64,000 bases of DNA from Tenodera sinensis (taxonomy: Eukaryota; Arthropoda; Insecta; Mantodea; Mantidae): the NCBI GenBank assembly GCA_030765045.1, contig CM060963.1, positions 73,309,117-73,373,116 of the forward strand, in the 5' to 3' direction. Every line of letters begins with the position of its first letter. The stretch's first letter is position 1. Below, piece by piece: positions 46,816 to 59,390 of the stretch. Under the pieces are notes generated by a model that saw only the letters and a program-made list of their open reading frames with translations, ran no database searches and was not told where the DNA came from. The position numbers and the translations under genes were made by a program.

Positions 46816-48646
46816 GTCAAAACTTATGTAAAATTTGGCTTATCACTTAAACAGAAATGGATTGATTTAGTCCACAAGTCCAAACGCTGCAGCAGTTGAC
46901 TCTTGGCGCTTTTTAAAATCAAGTTTGCACCTTTTCGTCACTCGAGTTTCTTTTAAAAAAGCTCATACACCTAAAAAAATTGTCGTGCTTGAGTACGTAA
47001 AGCACTGTATTTTTTCCCTCTTCTATCACTAACATAATCATTGCTTTACATGTTACAAGCTTCTACAAATTCATAGTGCTGTGCACTATCACCCTGGTGA
47101 GAACAATTAGGGGTGTATTAGGAGAAAGGGGGAAGCATAACGGTACACTTACTTACAAAGGTTATTCAGACCTCTTTCAACAGTTCAAGGTTTGCCCCAG
47201 TTCTGATAAAGTACACCTAAAATAATTGTGTGTAAATACGAAACATCTGAAGCTAAAATTACACCCTTTTTTGTACATGCTTGCACGATCATTATGTTTA
47301 TATTACAAGTTTTAAGCTTATATTGAAGAATTAATGTGCGAGCGTTAATCTAGTGGTTACTAAGCGAGACGAAGGTAGCTCTGACCAGGCAGCGGTGTAT
47401 GCCTGTGATTCGCTACAACCTTGGAGCCTCTGAAGTCATATGCAGGAGGTTTGACGCGAACCTTATTCATTTAAACTGACTGCGAGTAAATCTGAAGACC
47501 CGGTATAAGGAAAAGACCTTTCAGTGTTAGTTTAAATTCAGCAAGGTTTGTTTTAATAAACGTGAAACTTTAGCCTGCAGTCTTGAGGCGTGAATCGGTA
47601 TGAGAAGGTATGCGACGATACGTTTGGGAAAAAGAGACTCCTAGGGAATGGAGATGAGGCCAGTTTGTAGACGTGCAACACGACTTTCAACTCTCTTTGC
47701 TCCAACAGAAAAAGAAGACGAAGGGCGAAATAATAAGAAGAGACTTTCCAGCAAAGTTCCGTGGAAATCAATGATGCCAATTCATTCCCTGCCTTCGCAG
47801 CCGCTTCAGCAATCCTTGGGTTCGAGATATCCTCTCCACAACCTTTCCTTCTTTCTTTCGAAGCCGTTTTACATCGGAGTTGTTGAGAATGAGAACGACA
47901 CAACTCACCTATATCGGGTTTCGCTTGTTGCGCTCGATTGTTTGCTTTTAATCAGCGCCATCGAGAGCTAAACATTCCGTAATTGCATCCAACATTGGGC
48001 AAATATTAATGTTAATAATCGGAGATGATATCCAGGGAGAGCCAATATTATGGAACAAATTTCGACCGGTCTCCATGTATACAGTTAGTTTTAATGCAGC
48101 TACATAGCCCAGAGAAAACCGGTACATTAAGTTAGCAGTTTCCATGCTTATAAATGTACGAGTATCTACGGGAGTAGCAGTGCTATCAAAATACAGCGTA
48201 TTGCTATTACCAGTACCTCCTACCGCAGGCTGGGGCTGTCGAAATGTTCACCAAGTGGAGCGAGTTTGGCTGGGCTAGAAGGGGTAAGAAGGAGAAATAC
48301 CGGGTGGAACCTGCTGCTTCGACCATACGTTAACCAGGGATTCTACAATATCACATTCCACATCCAATACAATAATTGTCCATAAAGAACCGTTTCGCCG
48401 AAACAAAGTAATCTGTCCCAAATATTTAGAGCCGTCTAGCTTCTTGACGCATGGGTATAAATGGTTTATTTCACTGTCACGCATAGTGTAAATAATCCTT
48501 TAATGCATTTATACCTCAATTCGAATGAATCTGTTCACAATTTAATGTTAAAATACGTATCATACAAACTTTAATTTCCAAGAGAGATTTGGTTAACATT
48601 AAATTGTGATTAAATGCATAGTTATTGAACGATCTTGTTAAAAAAA
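46816..48646. other. no recognisable feature
   Basis: Unassigned. Open frames of 116 codons (-, 47553-47903) and 107 codons (+, 47648-47971) overlap on opposite strands and have no recognised motif. Near 47.34-47.48 kb a TAATCTAGTGGTTACTAAGCG stretch is A-box-like but has no B box. Confidence 0.4.
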
Positions 48647-49531
48647 TCTGATGTGTTGCACTCACAAGACTTTCTCTACTCTTGTACTAACTATTCTTAC
48701 AAACTCTATTCCTACATCTTCTTAGTGTTAGCTGAAATAAACATTTACAGAAATTTGTTATTACTTATTTCCTTGTAGGTGCAAGGGGAATATGGGAATA
48801 CAGTAAGCTTTGTGCGATAGTCAAACCTTTGAAAGTTTTCAGATTCCGTTCTCTTTGCACACTTAAAATATAAAAAAATGAACAACGATGTTCTATTTTA
48901 CAAAAGTTTTGTTTTCCGAAACTCACACACATAACAAGGAACATCTCCGAAATGGTTCACCCTACAAGAAAATTTATTCAGACATAAATTGTGTATTTTA
49001 GCAAGATCTACATTTTTGTACAGTAAGATTTTGTCTATCTCTAACGGTTTACCAGTTATGCAAAAGTATTCCAGAGTAAATACGACTACAGGGGCTATAG
49101 CCAGAGCATTCAAAATCTACATTTCATTTGTCATAAACATATCTCAAACATATGACATTTTAATCAAAATCGTTAGAGCTATTTTCAAAAACTCAAAATT
49201 TTCGAAAAATTTTCCATGTAAAAGGTAGTTTAGGGTGGGGCTATTTCCTTTAAAATTTTCGTGTTGCATCCTTGAAAGTCATTAAGCTTAAATACCAACT
49301 TTGGTTTTTAACCGACTTTACGTTTTGAGTAATGCTGTCCACAGACTGACAGACACACGCACACACCACACACTACACCACACACTACACCACACACACA
49401 CACACACACACACAGACCTTTTTCTAAAAAAATTTTTTTTCGATTCAGGGGATCTCAAAACATATTTCTGGTGAAATCTGACATCGAATTTTTGGGTGGA
49501 ATACAATACCCTACTTACCAGTAGACAAAGT
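48647..49531 (-). mobile_element. Helentron-like element, full length
   Basis: The left end is TCTGATGTGTTGCACTCACAAGACTTTCTCTACTC; the right end is CCCTACTTACCAGTAGACAAAGTAG. It carries every interior block, including GGGGCTATAGCCAGAGCATTC, ATCAAAATCGTTAGAGC and ACCAACTTTGGTTTTTAACC, and a CA microsatellite. It is the best minus-strand copy. Confidence 0.88.
49344..49416. repeat. (CA)n and CACACTACAC microsatellite
   Basis: A CA-rich tract made of ACACTACACC units followed by a pure CA run, at the family microsatellite site. A longer unit has started to amplify. Confidence 0.9.
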
Positions 49532-49534
49532 AGT

Positions 49535-51190
49535 AAGAGGTAAATGTTTCAAGTATTCGGGTACTAAGAGAATTTGTGAAATGAACATTAGCTACTCTGC
49601 CTACATATCTCGACCTGTTATTCCAGAGTATAAATACAGAGGAAAACAGGAATATTATTATCTGTAAAGTGCTCTGAAAGCAGTTTCTAGAATTGGAGGT
49701 ATACTTTAGTAAGTTTGTTCCCTTAGCTTACGCTAGAAACATCGCTCTCCAAAAGGAACTTAACTTTCCAGAGGTGGTAAGTATGATCAGGAGTTATACA
49801 AACTCCTGTGAATAATTCAAACCCACTGCTACAACAATTTCTCTACATCTTCCACCAGAACCGTACAGTACAATACTAAAACGAATATTACCTACTTCTT
49901 CATTTTTTTATCACGTGAATACGACCGAATGTTTAAGTGACTGTGTTTTCACAAGTCGTGAATAATTATTATCCTGCTCTAGACTATTATTGTGCAGTAA
50001 CCCAACACAAGTCTCAAAGCTTACTGTACTTCTATGCACATTAATAACCATTTTCCAATACATTTTGACATAAACCTGTTGTTTCTAGCTTTTCTCAAAT
50101 ATGTGTATACATTGCTTCCTATATTTATTTTTCTCATAAAGGTGTACCAACCAATCTAAAATTTAAACTATGGAATACTGGATATCGATTATATTAGGGT
50201 GCAATGCTTAAAATTCAGTTATTTGGTTACTACTGGGATACCAAGCAAGATGGCTCGTGAAGTTCGTGTGCGGGACATCTTGGTTCGTTTTCCCTTGGAT
50301 GGGCCACCAGGACCTTGATTTTTCTGCAGTTTTCCCATTTCGGTAGTTTTTACATATCCCATTTCTTCTAACTTGAGTTCCTAGTCATATTTCAAGATGA
50401 GGCAAGTGCACGGCGCGACGGTGGCGGTGGAATTTGTTTTGAGAAGCTTACTGTCCTGGTGCCCTCTGTGTTATAAATCCCACCGAGACCTCTCCTTAGG
50501 GAGGGAAACTTGTATGGATGGTTCTGCGACAGAGCCTCACACCTGGAGACGTTAAGGACCCCGCCTATGTCATGAAGATTCCATTACAGAGCAGGTCGCG
50601 TTCCCTGTTCACCGTGCTCATGAAGGTTTAGATACAAAAGACCTTTATGCTTTCGTATCGAAATTCTCCTCTGAACTTAATCTACTCTACCAGGTAGAGA
50701 CGCAGTGATTCTCTGCTCAATTACCTATTTACGGAGTGGTGATGTATTAAATTAGTTCCTCTTTGAGTGGAAACACAATCAATCAATCGTTTCTAATTTA
50801 CAGGAAATGTAAAGTCACTCTTCATGGAAATGTTAAGCAAGCACAAACTAAACCAGTTTTACTGAACCGCAATAATTAAACGTAATTGTCTTGAGCTAAC
50901 GAGTTTGAATGCTTCATTTACCTATTGAAACTGCAAATATAAGTTCTTTGATCCAAATTCAACCACAAGAGAGGCGTTCCTACTAAGTGACCTTTTCAAA
51001 TTTGCTGCTGGTTTTAGTCTATTACAACATTTTTTTCAAAATTTAAGTACTTTTAAACCTTTAGTGTCCTTTAACCAGGAGGATCTTATTGGGTAACTAA
51101 ATGCATTAAACGCGTGCTCCGGCTAAGGTCACCTGAAATATGAGGTAGACATGTTGGTCCCATTTTAAAGGTCAGTTGTTTACTCTATCA
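49535..51190. other. no recognisable feature
   Basis: A relatively GC-rich piece at 50.24-50.72 kb may be an unidentified repeat, but I find no second copy in the window and no protein motif. Confidence 0.4.
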
Positions 51191-51192
51191 CT

Positions 51193-51300
51193 TACGTATG
51201 GGTAGAGAAAGTATTGCATTGCAGCCAAAAATTCTATACCTAGATTTGACTGGAAATGCGCGTTTCAAGGCCCCCTGAATCCAAGAAGGCTCGTATAGAG
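51193..51300 (+). mobile_element. Helentron-like element, 5' terminal fragment
   Basis: GGTAGAGAAAGTATTGCATTGCAGCCAAAAATTC followed by AGATTTGACTGGAAATGCG and AAGGCCCCCTGAATCC is collinear with the 5' end of the family. Confidence 0.6.
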
Positions 51301-53855
51301 TATGGTATTTGTAACCAGCATAAATCAGCAGATTTGTGGTGTAATACCTATGTGTAACAATGCATTAAACTGTTTACTCATTATTTCTTTTGATACCTAT
51401 TCTAAATAATAGTTCATATAAAATGAATATACTTTCTCCTATTACAAGGAAGCCTTAAGGGTTTATACCACAGTGTGATATAATAATATCAGTGATCTTG
51501 ATTTACCTTATGGCCAAAGGACGTTTCAAAATATACTTCTTAAAACAATGGATAGTTCAAACAATAAGAGCGAACATTTTAGCCACAACCATTTATAATG
51601 TATACCAGCTATTCCCTGCCTAGACATTGCAATTTTGCCACTCAAGAGACTTCGGTTATCATTAGTAATGTTTCCAGAAAATGGGAAAAGTAGTAATTGC
51701 ATGTTGATCGAAGCTGCAGAGAACTATTTCAGCCATTCTAGCTTTGTCAGCATACCTAGACGATCTTGTTTGGCAGATTGTGTGTTATAGACCTCTGATT
51801 TTAATTATCCCCATGAAAATAACAGAAAGGATGTTCTATCATGATGACTTGCAGGTCATCTCGAAGGTCCGTTGGCTCTAATTCATTTCTGTTTGTATCC
51901 TGAACCATAATGGTATATTCAAAGATGCTCAACCAGAGCATCCGGAAGAAATGGAGATATAAGGCGGATGTTAAATCACATCACCTAACATGTAGACATC
52001 TAGAAACTTCAACTTTTGTATCACCACCAGATTATTTTGCATAACTACCAACCCCTCCTAGTGCAGACCGTCATGAGCAATGAGCACTTACTTAGGCGTA
52101 AATACAAACCAATTTTACGTATACCACTTCATGTCAGTTATGCATTGTCCCAAAATTAATGAGACCCTTAAATATTATCACAAGTAATATCATGCGAAGC
52201 CAGATTATTTGTCTGGGAAGACAGCCTTTGAATGATACGTGATGTATTTCATAAGTATAATATTAATTTAAATACTCTATCACTATAATATATAAATTCT
52301 ATAAAAATAACCTAAATTACTTAGTACCGCCAACTGAGGAAAACGAAACTAAAAAACTACACGAATTTTGATATTTTGTTATTGAAACAGAAGAGAATTT
52401 ATTATCTGCAATAAATCTCACTTTATTTTTAGCCTTCACAACTAACTATTCTTTTGGAAAAATAAATTAATTTTTAAAAGAACAATTGCTATATTCAAAT
52501 GGAATGCTGTTTTGATTGTTAATCGTTTGAAGTACCTAATAATTTTTTTTCAGCGATTTATGGGATACGGTTGGTAATTCTGATTAAACAAAATAATGAC
52601 CTAGAGATAATTCGCATATGATAATTTTACATCTTTATGTATGAAATAGTTATTATATGCATATTATTCATACATATATGAGTCCCATAATTAACTAAAA
52701 GGGAAAAACAAAGTAAATGAGAAAAGAAACCGAATATATAACAGAAGAGAACATCGTAAGAGAACAAAGATAAAGCGTTTGGACGTAAGGAAAATGTTTC
52801 AAAGGAGGCGAATAAGTGCGAGTGTGTAATAAAGTTTTATGACCCTACACAAGATGAAGGTAGATATTACCGTGGCAAGTAATCGGCTCAGCCAAGTTAT
52901 CCAGGAGTCACGCATGCCATAACTCCCCATCTAGGTTAGTAAACACAGTATATTAAGAGCAGAACAAAGAAGTTAGCAAACCCAACAGTAGTTGACCACA
53001 AATGAGAACAGAGGACTCCGACAGATATAACGGCAGCAGTATATCATTCATTAGCAGCGAGGGTACGGCCGATGTATCGATCGTTAACGGTGAAAGGGCT
53101 AGAAACTGGACATCACCTGTGTTTGTTTGCAGTATTCTGTTACGGCGTACTATAGCTCAAAGTAACGAAGAGCTATGGATTTGTAGAAACAGCACAAAGA
53201 TCAAGGTTTTGAGTTTTACTTGTGGGATTAACAAACGAATGGTTTGTATTTTTGAAGGTATCGTGCCTAAATCCATTTGTAACTATCAGTTGTGTCTGGC
53301 TGCACCACGAATTCTCAAGAAATCCATGGCGCCGACGATAAGGCGTTGTAATTCATAACATAGGATATTTGGAACATATATTAAGGGTTAATATGCATAC
53401 AAATTGAGACAATAACAATGTCACTTTAGGAAAGACAGAACTTATTATAGCTGATCCAGTAAAGAAGGGAGTTTAACCTTCCAATTCACGTAATCTTTGT
53501 ACCGGAAGGGCAAAAAACCTCCGCTCTAAGGGTAGGCCTAAAGTAGTAGGAATAATGACACGAGATCATGAAATACGCAAATTTATATGCCTTGTGTATT
53601 TTTCTGTCGTTTGATAAATAAGAATTTGCTGTCACGTTCACGTGGAAAACAATTCCATTAGAAGTTGCAAATTCCAACACTTTATTATTTCTAAATACAA
53701 ATATATACTGACGAAATTACAAATGAGACAGATATTTGAAATGCACTACTTAAAAAAACACTTATCATGGTATGTGTGGAACATTGTACTTAGTCTATTA
53801 TTTCACGAATATTACTGTGATGCCGAGCATGGTGCATAACATAGGACTTCACACG
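51301..53855. other. no recognisable feature
   Basis: AT-rich, with no supported gene. A 118-codon plus-strand frame (53002-53358) has balanced composition and three cysteines near its middle but no motif I recognise. Confidence 0.4.
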
Positions 53856-54545
53856 ACATACCAGAGAATACAAAGGCGCTCAAGGTCAGGCTGCCTCGCG
53901 CAACTGGTCAGTCTGTGTGCCTCAGTTGGTTAGACGCTGGCCTAATGAACTCAAGGTTGCAAGTTCAAATCCGGTCTAGATCGGTGCCTTTTAAGTGTGT
54001 TTAAAAACGACAGCTCCATGTCATATGATCTAGGCAATTGACAGCGTCGTTGGACAACGAAATAATTTTAACTAATTTCTCACTGGGCTATCTGTGTATA
54101 CATGACTAACATCAATGGGCGCATATTAAAGGCGGTCACGGCCAAGCTTCCCCAAACAGCTCAGGCAAACACGTGACAACAATCAGAGTGGTAACACCAA
54201 AAGGGGTATTCTCCACATGATTCGAGAAGTGTCCGGCAGACGGCTTGTTTACAGAAGTTCACGAAAGAATGCGAGCCAACTGTGGTATGGTACTACCATC
54301 GTGAAAGGTACGTCGCGTCGAAGTTTAAATGATCGTCGAATGATTGTATTGTCGGAGTTGGTACATGATAGACAGAGAAGGTGAAGAAAGACAGTGAAGG
54401 GACTGACTCAAGCATTGTGTGTTGTAATATAACGAAAGACAGTAGATTGTGTTAACCTCTGAAGAGCATAACTGTGTATTTGTGCAAAAGTTTAGAAGGA
54501 AAATAAAGTGATAGGAAAATAACCGGATTGATTTTATCATTTTGT
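53856..54545 (+). repeat. unclassified repeat family E, with a SINE inside or at its head
   Basis: The head GGCGCTCAAGGTCAGGCTGCCTC matches GCGCTTAAGGTCAGGATGCCTTG of the copy at 59.4 kb. After the SINE comes AAGGCGGTCACGGCCAAGC, TTCGAGAAGTGTCCGGCAG, GAAAGACAGTGAAGGGAC, AGATTGTGTTAACC and GAAAATAAAGTG. The stretch resembling the head appears on both sides of the SINE. Confidence 0.65.
53906..54072 (+). mobile_element. tRNA-derived SINE, family 1, internally shortened
   Basis: The head has A-box-like GTGCCTCAGTTGGTTAGACG and B-box GTTCAAATCC, followed by TTTAAAAACGACAGCTCC and then directly GGCAATTGACAGCGTCGTT. About 75 bp of the middle present at 28.57-28.80 kb is missing. No clear target duplication. 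Confidence 0.8.
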
Positions 54546-55165
54546 CATAATACCTTATTTTCCATTTCATTAATACTACGTAACATACTACAAAATCCCG
54601 AAATTTTCTTATGGATACTCTGTACAATCTTATCAGTAATAGAACTAGTTAATATTCACTAAACTGCAGAGCAGATTTTGGAAAGTATTTACAGCAATGG
54701 CAGTTCTGTTTACACCGGAACTTAGGTCCCTTTCATTCTAACTTCTTCGTATACAAGTTTGCAACTCTAGTAGACAGCTTTGTTTCAAACTGGAATCATA
54801 AGGGATGAGTTGGTAGGGGGTTGGACAGTCATATCCTGTGGTTCTCCAACCACCTCGATACTTCCAAGTTGATCGGAAACTTTCCCTTCCCTCTCTCCAG
54901 TTTTGTTCCAACATTACAGTCTCTCTCTTGCTTTCTTTTTCAATTTTGTGAATATAAATTTCTGATAGCAGATTCAGTCGTTACGTTAGTTGTAAGAAGC
55001 TGATGAACACTTGATACCGCTTGGGTAACCCGAATCTATTCTTCACTGAGGTGGAATCAATGTTTTCCAGTGCAAAGATTATCAACATATAGAAGCTTTT
55101 GAGGTTTAGCATTTGTTTATAATTCTTGAAAAATATTCAGTTTACAAATTTTCACCATCAGCGGT
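54546..55165. other. no recognisable feature
   Basis: Unassigned AT-rich sequence; no gene is supported. Confidence 0.4.
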
Positions 55166-55284
55166 ATTACTTTTATTTTCTCTGGTACATACTTAAAGTA
55201 GAGGAATCGCTGTTTTCATGTCAGAATTCTATCGAAAATCCTCTTTTGAAAGTCCTGAATCCTAAAAAGAATTTTTAGAAAACG

Positions 55285-55335
<51 letters not shown>

Positions 55336-55600
55336 CGCACACTTGGCCACATCTCTGTGTGTGCGAATATCTTTCTTTAAACAGAGTACCTCAAAAATGA
55401 AAAGTTTGTTAAATACAGTACAGTACAGCATGTTACAAGGAACGACTTGAAGATTTTTCCAAACAATCTCCACACCCCTCTACATAAATAACTTTTAGAA
55501 AATTTTTGTTTTTAGAAAACTGTCTCTTACAGTTTTAATTAAATTACCATTTGTTTTAAGATATTTTCATGTGGAATGTAAGCAACCAAAAAAGTGTTTA
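55166..55600 (+). mobile_element. Helentron-like element, 5' half
   Basis: TTTTATTTTCTCTGGTACATAC at the terminal end, AGTAGAGGAATCG, AATCCTCTTTTGAAAGTCCTG, a GT microsatellite, AAAATGAAAAGTTTGTTAAATAC and the block TTTTAATTAAATTACCATTTG and AAGATATTTTCATG. It is diverged, and the hairpin half is missing. Confidence 0.65.
55285..55336. repeat. (GT)n microsatellite
   Basis: A pure GT run of about 40 bases passing into GTAT units, at the family site. Confidence 0.95.
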
Positions 55601-55650
55601 AAATAGTGTCTGATATTGTAACAGGAGCTGGGATTGGGAAAACCAAGAAC

Positions 55651-56175
55651 AAATGTTTCTATAAACATATGTCTGTTTAGATATGAAACATTGTACTTGT
55701 GTTGAGTATTTACACCACACAGTGAACTTCATCTAACGGATGGATTGGTCAAAGAGATCCAATGACACGGCCTCCCCATTTACTGGACCTCAATATATTG
55801 AAGTATGCCAAACCCATGGACAATGTGCATACGTTACAAGAGCAAATTACCAATGCATGTGCCCAAACCCGTGAGCAATCAGATATGACCGAAAGAGTTC
55901 TGGACTCTTTCAGAAGAGGACTTAAAGCGTGTACAAGAATGCATGGTAACCAAATAGAGCATCTCCTGTAGTAGTATCGACAAAACTGCAGATTTTACCA
56001 GAGGACAGAATGGTAGAAATCATCACAACTCCTGTTTTCTTCTGCTAACCGTTTATGACAGTCAAGTGTTCCATAGAGTGCACTTGTTGGATGAGTGTAA
56101 ATATCCAAAATACAAGTAAACTGGTTCATATCTCAACAGGTATTTGTTTCCAAACATATGTTTATGGAAACATTT
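55651..56175 (+). mobile_element. DDE transposon, deletion derivative with inverted ends
   Basis: The left end AAATGTTTCTATAAACATATG and onward to GTTTAGATATGAA (55651-55687) is inverted at the right (56125-56175: TTCATATCTCAACAGG to CATATGTTTATGGAAACATTT). The right arm holds about 14 extra bases. Between them lies only the C-terminal part of a transposase, so most of the coding region has been lost. No clear TA target duplication. Confidence 0.75.
55741..55971 (+). pseudogene. Tc1/mariner-like transposase, C-terminal remnant
   Basis: Translation gives WIGQRDPMTRPPHLLDLNIL, matching the WIGRGGP-WPPRSPDLTPLDFFLWG segment of mariner-related transposases in insects, then VHTLQEQITNACAQT and the ending MHGNQIEHLL, the typical GGHFEHLL-type C-terminus before the stop. 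The aspartate of PDLT is present as LDLN, and the FFLWG motif is lost. The N-terminal DNA-binding region and earlier catalytic residues are absent, so it is non-functional. It lies within the inverted ends of its own element. Confidence 0.75.
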
Positions 56176-56179
56176 ATTC

Positions 56180-58375
56180 TATTTTTGCCCATTTCCAACT
56201 CTTGTTGCAATACAGACACTGTTTTAAACACCTCGTATATAATTCAAACTTTAGAGATTAAGTAGTTAAGTGTATATTTTATAATTTGCAGAATTCACAA
56301 CTACTGAAAGGGAAGATATTACAAGTAAATTAAGGAAAGTAATAACGGAAACTTCGTGCTATAGAAAGAACTATCTCTGAATGCTAACCGGTAAGCAAGA
56401 ACCTATATAATATCCGAGTTTAAAGTTTGGTCACGTATTAGTCGCATGTCAGCTGTTTGGATTGACCTCCCCACTGAGAGCTATAGCAAAAAACTTAGCT
56501 CGTCTTCTTCACTCGGATGTCATTGTAATCACGCTGCCAACCTCACTCTCGTAGGCTTGCAAATTTACGGGCTGTGTTACTTGGTTCCATGACAACACCC
56601 TAACTTGTAGCTACAGAGAACATGTTTGCATCAAAATTGCAATGTGTACACTGGGCTGCCGAAGAAATGGACACACAATATATTATCGGTTTTTGGAACG
56701 TGATGCTGTAGGGTTTACACGGAAGGCTTTCTGTACATCATTTGTTTCCTAAGTAAAGTCATTGTACAGGTACATTACTGCGCAGAGGCCTGCACCAAAA
56801 TACTCCATGTGGTACAAAAGAGCTTCATTTTTCTGCTCCACATAAAATCACTTTTACAGGACCAGAAGGTTTAGAACACACAAGATCAGTTTTCATGTAT
56901 TTGTTAAGGAACCACCACCTACCACACCAGGTCATACTCTTCATGGAATTTATTGGAATCTTTAAACAAATATTACTGCTGTATTACTATTACAAAATGT
57001 GTAGTTTCGTTTGTATTCTAACATGTAATTCTTCATTTTGTTGCATTTTGTCTTTATTGTAAAAGGCGAGGGGCATTGGTTGGCTAGTTCGATAGGGTAA
57101 ATCTCTGTACAAATAGTTTTAGAGGAATGCGTAGTGGAAGTCCCGTGATTGTAACACATTTTGAGTTAAAATTCGACAATGCTCAATTGCCATTGGAGAT
57201 GAAGTGGGTTTCTGTTGTTTCTAAGGTCAGAGCACTATTGTATTTGATATTACGATTGGAATTTTATTCCACTCTGGTCTATGCCCTTTATTATATTAGT
57301 TTGGATTAACCAAGTTTAAGATACGTAGACTGTAATCTTACTGTGATAATTTAGCGATAGGTGATTACTGTATATTGTAGGTTAAATCAGCTTATTTTTT
57401 AAACCCTCAAAATTACATGAAAGACAGTGGCATAGAGAAATCGTGCTTCAGATGTTAAAAACGATTTTGCCAGTTTAATTAAGTTAATCTTCGTTGAAAA
57501 TATTGCAATCAGCAATTTGTTAACACTAGCAACGATTTGAAAGAACGATAATAATAATTTCGTCAAAAGTATTCCTATTACTTATTTTATTAGATAAAAC
57601 TACGGATAAAAATATCATGCAGAAAAATTTGATTTGTTTTAATATTCGGGTGTATAAGATCATTAAGAAGAAATAAAACTCGTTAGAGGGATTCAGGAAA
57701 CGAAAGCTTTACATCCATCCGTCACTGCGACATTTGGAGATATAATAGTTATACAGCTAAACGACCATAGCTACGCCAAGGCTTTCAAACCGCTTCAAAT
57801 TGCTCTCAAACGGGCCAATATTAACACAAAAGAAGGAAAACGAAAACATTACCACATTTAAAAAAAAAAATTTAAAAAAGAACGGCTTCAAAGTTGCCTC
57901 AAAATGGTGCTATGTAGATCAACAATGCCATAAAATTATAAAACCTACATTTGATAAATCACGCTTCAAGGTATACTCTCAAACTCCTCGGTATACTAGG
58001 TCGTGAGCTAAGACATGAGCAATTCCCTTAGATGTGCAGTGGCACTCTTCACTTAAAAGGCTGTTGGTGGGGGAAGTTGCGCAAACATATATGCGCAGAA
58101 GTCTTAACCTTTCTGTCCATGAAGGACTAAAGTTCGCTAGCTTTAGTGCAAATTGCTAATGACATTATATACGTATAGCAATTAGCTTTATAACGAACAA
58201 AGCGATTTGGCTATAACTATGGCCATGTGCCAACAATAACCTTCATGTGAACTCCAATTGTTTCAGCTGTGCGCTGTTGTAGTGTTTCACCTCACAACTT
58301 CTAATACTTCTAATACTTGAAGATCTACAGGAAGTGCTAATTTTTGTTCCCTACCTTCTTGGTTGTTTTCCGTTT
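56180..58375. other. no recognisable feature
   Basis: Unassigned. Frames up to 68 codons lack motifs. No repeat shared with other parts of the window is seen. Confidence 0.4.
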
Positions 58376-58379
58376 ATTT

Positions 58380-58465
58380 ACACATATATTCAGGTGCACA
58401 CATACACCCATACGCGAAGCGGGACTAGAACCCGCAAGCATGATAAGTCCCTGGAAGCACTGAAA
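58380..58465 (-). repeat. tRNA-like remnant with perfect T-arm
   Basis: On the minus strand GCGGG-TTCTAGT-CCCGC forms a perfect 5-bp T stem with a 7-base loop containing a B box GGTTCTAGTCC, followed by TTCGCGTATGGGTGTATGTG. No A box or complete cloverleaf is visible, so a SINE head or tRNA fragment is more likely than a tRNA gene. Confidence 0.45.
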
Positions 58466-59390
58466 AGTGCGGGGAATGTAAATTGCTGCAGAAAGTAACA
58501 CTGTGAAAGATAATGAGAAACACAGCTTATTTCTAAATTTCTAACTGAATAATTATTAACTATAAAGGGATTTTTATTTCTATTAATAACTGTTGACTTC
58601 GTAGTTATTTAGGTTCAGTAAAATGGGTGTATGTTTTTTAACTTTATTCTGTGCGGACAACATTACAAAAAAGATCCCATTATTCTGTATACCGTAACGC
58701 TACGTTATTGTTTAACGCATTTTACATCAGTTGGTTTTCGTGCGAGTCGAATAAATAAGCAGAGGACACAAATACATGTAAAATAATAAAGTATTGGGTT
58801 ACCTATATGTACATTATGATTCCATGAAACCAATGTATAACAAACATGTGTTGATGTGTGTGCGTATTTCATTGCAGCGTTCATTTATTATGTATCAAAC
58901 AGAGGCAGTGGACAAATGTTGAAAGCGAAATGTTTGTTATTTTTATTGGGGGCATGCTGCGTCACAATTGCGTCAGGGCGTCTGTTATATGATTGACACA
59001 CATGTTTATTACTATTTTTTGCATTGTTGGGGCTACTATTGATGCGGTAACTGAGTTCGCTCTCAGTCAGGAATTCTGATGTACCTACGTGCATTACACA
59101 GCCTGCCATTTTGAATAATGTGCCCTTCCGTTATATCATTACAATATCTTATCTAGTATAAATTCTGAAAACACGCGAAAAATTCAAATATCTAAATTTC
59201 CCTCCTCTTTTGTTATCGTTTATATTTTTTTCCTAGTAAATTTCAAATGAATAGGTCTGCACCTTAAAATTCTTATTTGGACTGTTAATAATTCGCAAAA
59301 ACTAATTTATGAACACAACTATAAAGGTACTGTGACCGAGGCAGCAGCGTACAACAAAGGACGGTTGGAGTCAAGTTACCTCACATCTCA
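58466..59390. other. no recognisable feature
   Basis: Unassigned AT-rich DNA. Confidence 0.4.

Noticed and set aside
47340..47480. Another tRNA-derived SINE
   Set aside because: An A-box-like stretch is present but there is no B box and no second copy.
53002..53358. 118-codon open frame (+)
   Set aside because: No known domain; could be an exon, but nothing in the flanks supports splicing.
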